64,000 bases of DNA, taken from assembly GCF_013409365.1 (NCBI RefSeq), contig NZ_JACCBA010000001.1, positions 6,696,001-6,760,000 of the forward strand, in the 5' to 3' direction. This stretch comes from Actinomadura luteofluorescens. GTDB taxonomy: Bacteria; Actinomycetota; Actinomycetes; Streptosporangiales; Streptosporangiaceae. Below the pieces are notes generated by a model that saw only the letters and a list, made by a program, of their open reading frames with translations, was not told the origin of the DNA and searched no databases. A program made the position numbers and the translations under genes. Each line of letters begins with the position of its first letter. Positions within the stretch are counted from its first letter, which is position 1. This document shows, piece after piece, positions 58,829 to 64,000 of this stretch.

Positions 58829-59801
58829 TGCGCTCGGTGACGTCGCGCAGGAGCGTGTCGGGCCGCAGGTCGGTGGTGGCGATCGCCGAGAAGACGGCCG
58901 GCAGGCCCGGCAGGGGGTAGGAGTCGTCGTCCGCCAGCGCGGACTTGCCCAGCGGATGCCGGGACAGGGACCTGCGGGCGCGCGTCCAGGCCGCCTGGAC
59001 CTCCTCGGGCGAGGGGACCCCGAACCCGTGGCCGACCGGCGCGGCGTGCCGCAGCTTCACCAGGGCGCCGTCGGAGAAGTCGGCGGCGAGCCTGCAGCGG
59101 TCGCTGAGGTCGGCGCGGACGAGGTCCTCGATGCGGGTCATGACCGTGCAGGGGGTGCGGCAGCGGGCGGCGCAGTCGCCGAGCGCGGCCGCGACCTGGC
59201 TGTGCTGGCGGTCGAGGTAGGCGCGCCAGCCGGACGGCGGCTCCTTGGCGACCCGCAGGGTGCGCTCGCAGGCGGAGCGCTCCGGCCGGGTGTGGTCGCA
59301 CACGCGCGCCGTCCCCGGCTCGACGGGGACGCCGAAGCGGCTGCCCTCGCCGCCCACGGCGGCCCTGATCCGGGCCGGGTCGCCCGCGTGGCCGAGGACG
59401 GTCTCCCAGGCCAGCATCGGCAGGTACTCGCCGGCGATGTGGACGGCGGCGACGAGCGCGGCCATGTCGCGGCGGTGCCAGCGGATCGCGATGACCTCCA
59501 GCAGCAGCCGGTAGGCGGGGCGGAGGCTGGCGAGCGCCCCGCGGGGGTGCTCGCGCGCCGCCTGCGGCATGCGGCTGGCGCGGGCCCGGTCGAGGAGGTC
59601 CCGCGGGACCTCGCCGGCCGCCTCCGGCATGCCGAAGTCCTCGGCGTCCAGGTCCAGGACGCGCTGGCCGAACGCGCACAGCGCCGCGACCGGCGCGGCG
59701 CGGCCGTCCGCGGCCAGGGTGCCCTGGGTGATCAGCGCCTCCAGGTCGCCGAAGGCGTAGCGCCGCGCCAGCGCCGTCAGTACGTCCCGAGCCGTCTCCA
59801 C
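58809..59801 (-). CDS. Hypothetical protein with Cys clusters (330 aa)
   Basis: This is a 330-residue soluble protein of unrecognised family, starting at GTG behind GGGGAGGGG. It has two suggestive Cys/His clusters: VCDHTRPERSACERT (near 168-182) and CAARCRTPC (near 212-220). The DRQHSQVAAALGDCAARC stretch is highly polar. The clusters could bind zinc or an iron-sulfur centre, or form disulfides; no known motif fits. A perfect stem-loop abuts its Shine-Dalgarno on the upstream side. Convergent with malQ. Confidence 0.6.
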   Translation of the reverse strand: METARDVLTALARRYAFGDLEALITQGTLAADGRAAPVAALCAFGQRVLDLDAEDFGMPEAAGEVPRDLLDRARASRMPQAAREHPRGALASLRPAYRLLLEVIAIRWHRRDMAALVAAVHIAGEYLPMLAWETVLGHAGDPARIRAAVGGEGSRFGVPVEPGTARVCDHTRPERSACERTLRVAKEPPSGWRAYLDRQHSQVAAALGDCAARCRTPCTVMTRIEDLVRADLSDRCRLAADFSDGALVKLRHAAPVGHGFGVPSPEEVQAAWTRARRSLSRHPLGKSALADDDSYPLPGLPAVFSAIATTDLRPDTLLRDVTERITSSLA

Positions 59802-59811
59802 CGCGTCCCCT

Positions 59812-59846
59812 CCCCGTGACCATGTAACGATCGCATGGTCACGGGG
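59812..59846 (-). promoter_or_regulatory. Stem-loop abutting the Shine-Dalgarno of the 58809-59801 gene
   Basis: CCCCGTGACCATG (59812-59824) and its complement (59834-59846) form a 13-bp perfect stem with a 9-nt loop. On the minus strand, it ends directly before AGGGGACGCGGTG, the ribosome-binding region of that gene. It is also just downstream of pepN and could terminate pepN; it has no U tract. Confidence 0.7.
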
Positions 59847-59882
59847 CCTTTGGGCCGGTTCGGCAGGACGGCCGCGGACGGA

Positions 59883-62417
59883 TCAGGCGGAGGCGGCGTC
59901 CTTCGCCCGGGCGCGCAGGGCGCGGGCGACGCCGTCGCGGCCCTCCGACAGGAGCCGCCGCAGCGCCGCCGGCGGGTCGTTCTCCGCGATGTAGGCGTCG
60001 GTGCGGTCGACCGTGGACTGCTCGATCACCAGGAAGGGGTAGGCGACCTCGGCGAACGTCTGGGACATGTCGCTGGTCCACTCCTTCCACACGCGCCCGA
60101 CCTCGGCGAAGTACGCGTCGAGGTAGGGGACGAGCAGCGTGGCCTGGTCCGGCTCGACGAAGCCGCCGAGCGTGGCCCGGTAGACGGCGTTCGGCAGGTC
60201 GCCGGCGACGATCCGCTCCCAGGCGGCCGCCTTGGCCTCGGGGGTCGGGATCGCGGCCTTGCAGGCGGCGGCGTGCCGCTCCCCGGCGGCGGTCCGGTCC
60301 CGCTCGTGCTCGGCGTCGATCTCGGCCTCGCCCGCCTTGCCGGTGGTGACGAGGCGGCGCAGCAGCGCCCAGCGCAGGTCGGTGTCGACGGTGAGGCCGT
60401 CCAGGACCTGCGAGCCGTCCAGCAGCCCCTGGACGAACGCCAGGTGCTCACCGGTGACGGCCGACGCGGTGAACGCCAGGGTGTAGGCGAGCTGGAGGTC
60501 CGAGCCGGGCTCGGCGTCGCGGGCCAGCTCCGACAGGGTGTCCGCCATCAGGGCGAGGCCCTCCTCGCGCCACGCCGGGTCGGCGTACTGCTGGACGGCG
60601 GTGCGCGCCTGCCGCAGCAGCGTCTGCGTGACCGAGATGTCGGTGACGCCGCGGATCCCCTTGACCACCAGCCGGACGTAGTCGCGCGTCGCCATCTCCG
60701 CGTCGCGGGTCATGTCCCACGCCGCCGACCAGCACAGTGCGCGCGGCAGGCTGTCCTTGACCTCGCCGATGTCCTCGACGAGCGTCTTCAGGGAGTGCTC
60801 GTCCAGGCGCACCTTGGCGTAGGTGAGGTCGTCGTCGTTGACCAGGACCAGGTCGGGCCGCTTCTCGCCGACGAGCTGCGGGACCTCGGTGCGGGCGCCG
60901 ACCACGTCCAGCTCGACCCGCTCGCGCCGCACGAGCCCGTCGGCGGTCTTGTCGTACAGGCCGATGGCGAGGCGGTGCGCCCGCAGCGTCGGGTAGTCGG
61001 CCTTGGCCTCCTGGAGCACGGCGAACGAGGAGAAGTTTCCCTCGCCGTCGACCTCGTACTCGGGCCGCATCGTGTTGACCCCGGCGGTCTCCAGCCACTC
61101 CTTCGACCAGGACGCCAGGTCGCGGCCGGACGTCTCCTCCAGCGCGCCCAGCAGGTCGGTGAGGACGGTGTTGCCCCACGCGTGCCGGTCGAAGTAGCGC
61201 CGCACGCCTTCGAGGAAGTTGTCGAGGCCGACGTACGCCACGAGCTGCTTCAGCACGGACGCGCCCTTGGCGTAGGTGATCCCGTCGAAGTTCACCTCCA
61301 CCGCGCGGATGTCGGAGATGTCGGCGGAGATCGGGTGCGTGGACGGCAGCTGGTCCTGCCGGTAGGCCCAGGCCTTCTCCAGGTTCGCGAACGTCGTCCA
61401 CGAGCCCTTCCACTTGGTGGCCTCGGCCTGGCACAGGACGCTCATGTACGTGGCGAAGGACTCGTTCAGCCACAGGTCGTCCCACCAGCGCATGGTGACG
61501 AGGTCGCCGAACCACATGTGCGCCATCTCGTGCAGGATCGTCTCGGCGCGCCGCTCGTAGGCCGCGTCGGTCACCCTGGACCGGAAGACGTAGTCCTCCA
61601 GGAAGGTGACGCAGCCCGCGTTCTCCATGGCGCCCGCGTTGAACTCGGGCACGAAGAGCTGGTCGTACTTCGAGAACGGGTACGGGCGGCCGAAGACCTT
61701 CTCGAAGTAGCCGAACCCCTGGCGGGTCACGTCCACGATCGCGTCGGCGTCGAGGTGCTCGGCCAGCGAGGCGCGGCAGTACACGCCGAGCGGGATGACG
61801 GTGCCGTCCTCGCGGCGGTACTCGTCCCGGACGACGTGGTAGGGCCCGGCCACGAGCGCGGTGATGTAGGTGGAGATCTGCGGCGTCGGCAGGAAGTGCC
61901 ACGTCCCGTCTCCGGCCGTCTCGGCGGCCTCGTTGGTGACGACCTCCCAGTTCTGCGGCGCCTTCACGGTCAGCTCGAAGGTGGCCTTCAGATCGGGCTG
62001 GTCGAAGCAGGTGAACATGCGGTGCGCGTCGGCCGTCTCGAACTGCGAGTACAGGTACACGCTGTCGTCGACGGGGTCGACGAACCGGTGCAGGCCCTCA
62101 CCGGACCGGGAGTACGCGCAGTCGGCCACGACCCGCAGCTCGTTGTCGGCCGCGAGGCCGGGCAGCGGGATCCGGCCCTTCTCGGCGTCGTAGGACCCGG
62201 GGTCCAGGGCCTCGCCGTTCAGGGTCACCTCCCGCACGACGGCGCCGTGCAGGTCGATGAAGGTGGACGCGCCCGTCTCGGCGCTCCCGAACCTGACCAC
62301 GGTGGTGGAGCCGAACCGCTCCTCGCCCGTCGTGAGGTCCAGGTCGACCGCGTACGACGCGACGCTGAGCAGCCGGGCCCGTTCCCGCGCCTCGTCGCGC
62401 GTGAGGTTGCCTGCCAC
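59883..62417 (-). CDS. pepN: Aminopeptidase N (M1 metallopeptidase)
   Basis: This is an 844-residue M1 zinc aminopeptidase. The substrate-binding GAMEN motif lies near residue 261 and the zinc site HEMAH at 296-300, followed by WFGDLVTMRWWDDLWLNESFATYMS with the third zinc-ligand Glu. The C-terminal half is the ERAP1-like helical region. No signal peptide. The start is GTG, with AAGGAG upstream. It removes N-terminal residues from peptides in the cytoplasm. It is divergent from the mycothiol-type oxidoreductase gene by 163 bp, an arrangement common in actinomycetes. Confidence 0.96.
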   Translation of the reverse strand: MAGNLTRDEARERARLLSVASYAVDLDLTTGEERFGSTTVVRFGSAETGASTFIDLHGAVVREVTLNGEALDPGSYDAEKGRIPLPGLAADNELRVVADCAYSRSGEGLHRFVDPVDDSVYLYSQFETADAHRMFTCFDQPDLKATFELTVKAPQNWEVVTNEAAETAGDGTWHFLPTPQISTYITALVAGPYHVVRDEYRREDGTVIPLGVYCRASLAEHLDADAIVDVTRQGFGYFEKVFGRPYPFSKYDQLFVPEFNAGAMENAGCVTFLEDYVFRSRVTDAAYERRAETILHEMAHMWFGDLVTMRWWDDLWLNESFATYMSVLCQAEATKWKGSWTTFANLEKAWAYRQDQLPSTHPISADISDIRAVEVNFDGITYAKGASVLKQLVAYVGLDNFLEGVRRYFDRHAWGNTVLTDLLGALEETSGRDLASWSKEWLETAGVNTMRPEYEVDGEGNFSSFAVLQEAKADYPTLRAHRLAIGLYDKTADGLVRRERVELDVVGARTEVPQLVGEKRPDLVLVNDDDLTYAKVRLDEHSLKTLVEDIGEVKDSLPRALCWSAAWDMTRDAEMATRDYVRLVVKGIRGVTDISVTQTLLRQARTAVQQYADPAWREEGLALMADTLSELARDAEPGSDLQLAYTLAFTASAVTGEHLAFVQGLLDGSQVLDGLTVDTDLRWALLRRLVTTGKAGEAEIDAEHERDRTAAGERHAAACKAAIPTPEAKAAAWERIVAGDLPNAVYRATLGGFVEPDQATLLVPYLDAYFAEVGRVWKEWTSDMSQTFAEVAYPFLVIEQSTVDRTDAYIAENDPPAALRRLLSEGRDGVARALRARAKDAASA

Positions 62418-62580
62418 ATGAACTCCTTGGTCGGCTTAAAGGCTTGGTGCCCCCATGTCTACCAACCGGACGACCCGACGGCCCGTCCGCCACGGCCTTC
62501 GGGGACCTCTCGCCGACGGGAATCGGGACGGCCGCCCCCGGGTTGTCGCTGGGGACATGCGCAATCTCTAGGAGGCGACG

Positions 62581-63195
62581 TTGCCCGAGGACGTTCCCAC
62601 ACCCGTGGATTTCTGGTTCGACCCCCTGTGCCCCTGGGCGTGGATCACCTCCCGCTGGATCCTGGAAGTGCAGGAGCAGCGCCCGATCGACGTGCGCTGG
62701 CATGTGATGAGCCTGGCCGTCCTCAACGAGGACAAGGACATCCCCGAGGACTACCGGCGGATGCTCGCCGACGCATGGGGCCCCGTCCGCGTGTGCATCG
62801 CGGCCGAGCAGAAGTACGGCTCCGAAGTGCTCGGGCGGCTCTACACCGAGATGGGCACCCGCAGGCACCACGAGCGGCAGAAGTTCGGCCGCGCGTTCTT
62901 CGAGGAGTCGCTGACCGCGGCGGGCCTGGACCCGGCCCTCGCGGACGCCGCCGAGTCCACCGGCTACGACGAGGCCCTGCGCGCCTCCCACAAGGACGGG
63001 ATCGACCGGGTCGGCCAGGAGGTCGGCACCCCCGTGATCGAGGTCGAGGGCCACGCGTTCTTCGGCCCCGTCATCACCCCCATCCCGCGCGGCGAGGACG
63101 CCGTCAAGCTCTTCGACGGCGTTCTGGCGGTCGCGAGCGTCCCCGGCTTCTTCGAGCTGAAGCGCACGAGGACGGCGGACCCGAGCTTCGACTGA
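62581..63195 (+). CDS. DsbA-like mycothiol-dependent nitroreductase family protein (Rv2466c-like)
   Basis: This is a 204-residue thioredoxin-fold protein of the DsbA/mycothiol-dependent nitroreductase family. It has DFWFDPLCPWAWITSRW, then IDVRWHVMSLAVLNEDKDIPEDYR, a helical insert and VGTPVIEVEGHAFFGPVITPIP. The active-site motif is CPWA: the second Cys of the CPWC-type motif is replaced by Ala, so it would act through a single cysteine plus mycothiol. The start is TTG, with AGGAGG 5 nt upstream. It is probably a cytosolic mycothiol-dependent reductase. It is divergent from pepN. Confidence 0.88.
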   Translation: MPEDVPTPVDFWFDPLCPWAWITSRWILEVQEQRPIDVRWHVMSLAVLNEDKDIPEDYRRMLADAWGPVRVCIAAEQKYGSEVLGRLYTEMGTRRHHERQKFGRAFFEESLTAAGLDPALADAAESTGYDEALRASHKDGIDRVGQEVGTPVIEVEGHAFFGPVITPIPRGEDAVKLFDGVLAVASVPGFFELKRTRTADPSFD

Positions 63196-63244
63196 GCGCG
63201 GAACGCGGCCGTCCTCGCGCCCTTGCCGGCGGGCCACACACCGG

Positions 63245-63274
63245 TTGCTATTGCAAGGATGTTGCAACTACGAG
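63245..63274 (+). promoter_or_regulatory. Putative Nur-box-controlled promoter of cbiM
   Basis: TTGCAA (63251-63256) and TTGCAA (63262-63267), spaced by GGATG, form a perfect TTGCAA-N5-TTGCAA element. It matches the consensus I recall for the Nur nickel regulator (FUR family) of Streptomyces. It lies between a -35 candidate TTGCTA (63245-63250) and a weak -10 TACGAG (63269-63274). No cobalamin riboswitch elements are seen nearby. Confidence 0.65.
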
Positions 63275-63329
63275 GTGTATGCCGACAAACTGGTCCTGCT
63301 GGCTGTAAAGAGGTAGGGGTGGTTGAGTC

Positions 63330-64000
63330 GTGCACGTACCGGACGGATTCATCGACGCGCCGGTCTCGCTCGCGGCGGGCGCCGTCGCGGTGGCCGGGGT
63401 CGGGGTCGCGCTGCGCGGCGCCCGGCGGGAACTCGACGACCGCACCGCGCCGCTCGCCGGGCTGACGGCCGCGTTCGTGTTCGCCGCGCAGATGCTCAAC
63501 TTCCCGGTGGCGGCCGGGACGAGCGGGCACCTGCTCGGCGGGACGCTCGCCGCGATCCTCGTCGGGCCCTATACCGGCGTGCTGTGCGTGTCGGTGGTCC
63601 TGCTCATGCAGGCGCTGCTGTTCGCGGACGGGGGCCTGACCGCGCTGGGCGTCAACATCACCACGATGGCGCTGGTCACCGTGGTCGCCGGCTACGGGCT
63701 GTTCCGGCTGCTGCTGCGGGTGCTGCCCAAGACCCGCGCCGCCGTGTCGGGGGCGTCGTTCGCCGCGGCCGTCGTCTCGGTGCCCGCCGCGGCCGTGGCC
63801 TTCACGCTGATCTACGCGATCGGGGGGACGGCCGACGTCTCGATCGGCAAGGTCGCCGCCGCGATGATCGGCGTGCACGTGCTGATCGGCGTCGGCGAGG
63901 CGCTGATCACCGCCGTGACCGTGTCGAGCGTGCTCGCCGTCCGGCCCGACCTGGTGTACGGGGCGCGCGGGCTGATGAAACCGCTGGAGCTGCGCACGGG
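63330..64000 (+). CDS. cbiM: CbiM/NikM-type ECF metal transporter permease (3' end outside window)
   Basis: The first ~223 residues of an energy-coupling-factor cobalt/nickel permease substrate component are visible. The start VHVPDGFIDAPVSL (GTG start) is the family's hallmark, since its metal-binding N-terminus begins after Met with His. Several membrane helices follow, including AGLTAAFVFAAQMLNFPVAAGTSGHLLGG and LLMQALLFADGGLTALGVN. A GAGGTAGGGG ribosome-binding region precedes it. The rest of the operon (CbiN/CbiQ/CbiO or NikN/Q/O) lies off the right edge. A Nur-like operator suggests nickel rather than cobalt, though the family alone cannot decide. Confidence 0.9.
   Translation, partial: MHVPDGFIDAPVSLAAGAVAVAGVGVALRGARRELDDRTAPLAGLTAAFVFAAQMLNFPVAAGTSGHLLGGTLAAILVGPYTGVLCVSVVLLMQALLFADGGLTALGVNITTMALVTVVAGYGLFRLLLRVLPKTRAAVSGASFAAAVVSVPAAAVAFTLIYAIGGTADVSIGKVAAAMIGVHVLIGVGEALITAVTVSSVLAVRPDLVYGARGLMKPLELRT

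Noticed and set aside
59835..63308. 1157-codon plus-strand frame over pepN and the DsbA-like gene
   Set aside because: It is antisense to pepN with clear M1 motifs and its product has no domain-like features.
63196..63329. Possible cobalamin riboswitch before cbiM
   Set aside because: No B12-box; a Nur-like operator explains regulation better.
1..64000. tRNA or rRNA genes
   Set aside because: No cloverleaf-like T-loop/anticodon arrangement or rRNA-like sequence was recognised by eye; a covariance search was not possible here.

Overview
The window is very GC-rich, codes densely on both strands, and frequently uses GTG and TTG starts. Gene content points to a filamentous actinomycete, most probably a Thermomonosporaceae/Actinomadura-type organism. 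The markers are arrays of membrane Ser/Thr kinases, a WhiJ-like XRE/DUF397/ATPase trio, F420-dependent LLM oxidoreductases, a mycothiol-dependent nitroreductase homologue, an actinobacterial LexA box and TANNNT -10 elements. The genus is inferred; no rRNA or tRNA gene lies in the window.

Layout. 1-4.6 kb: three Ser/Thr kinases on the minus strand (one cut by the window edge), with an alpha/beta hydrolase in opposite orientation; two of the kinases share a 266-bp identical tract. 4.7-6.4 kb: TetR regulator plus quinone oxidoreductase. 6.7-10.8 kb: a small unknown protein, then an SOS-controlled DUF6504-dnaE2 mutagenesis operon. 10.8-13.8 kb: membrane proteins and a NarL-type two-component pair. 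14.1-18.3 kb: a small ORF, a methyltransferase, a thiamine-diphosphate enzyme carrying a triplicated 54-bp linker repeat, and an LLM oxidoreductase. 18.4-20.2 kb: the WhiJ-like trio. 20.3-26.9 kb: TetR and a divergent, tightly overlapping cobalamin cluster (unknown orf, cobL, cobH, cobC, cobT, then a cysG-type cobA). 26.9-31.1 kb: two overlapping dynamin-like GTPases and an SSB paralogue. 31.1-31.8 kb: a non-coding stretch with degenerate duplicated and G-rich sequence.

31.8-40.7 kb: a GGDEF protein, ettA, a glucarate catabolic pair (aldehyde dehydrogenase plus gudD), a thioesterase, a GNAT and a secreted tripeptidyl aminopeptidase. 40.8-43.8 kb: GH13 glucosidase, truncated haemoglobin and an MscS channel. 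44.1-47.1 kb: a small protein divergent from an XRE/TPR regulator with a GNAT. 47.1-48.6 kb: three copies of an intergenic repeat of about 180-198 bp, one of which supplies the C-terminal tail of a prolyl oligopeptidase. 48.4-54 kb: methyltransferase, prolyl oligopeptidase, a 35-codon leader ORF coupled to an HNH endonuclease, an FmdB-like zinc ribbon, DUF1330 and ilvD. 54.2-59.8 kb: a membrane NERD nuclease, an apparently leaderless amidase, malQ and a Cys-rich unknown protein. 59.9-64 kb: pepN, the mycothiol-type oxidoreductase, and the start of a CbiM/NikM metal transporter preceded by a sequence matching the Nur operator.

How genes work together. CobA (precorrin-2), CobH and CobL (corrin ring methylation, rearrangement and decarboxylation), CobC (aminopropanol linker) and CobT (lower ligand) cover several cobalamin steps. 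The ECF permease at the right edge could supply cobalt or nickel, but its apparent Nur box favours nickel. DUF6504-DnaE2 is a damage-inducible translesion module without neighbouring imuA'/imuB. GudD and the aldehyde dehydrogenase supply the first and last steps of D-glucarate breakdown to 2-oxoglutarate. Most ATG/GTG/TTG starts were chosen from Shine-Dalgarno sequences or 1-4 nt overlaps, because antisense and upstream open frames are long everywhere in such GC-rich DNA.
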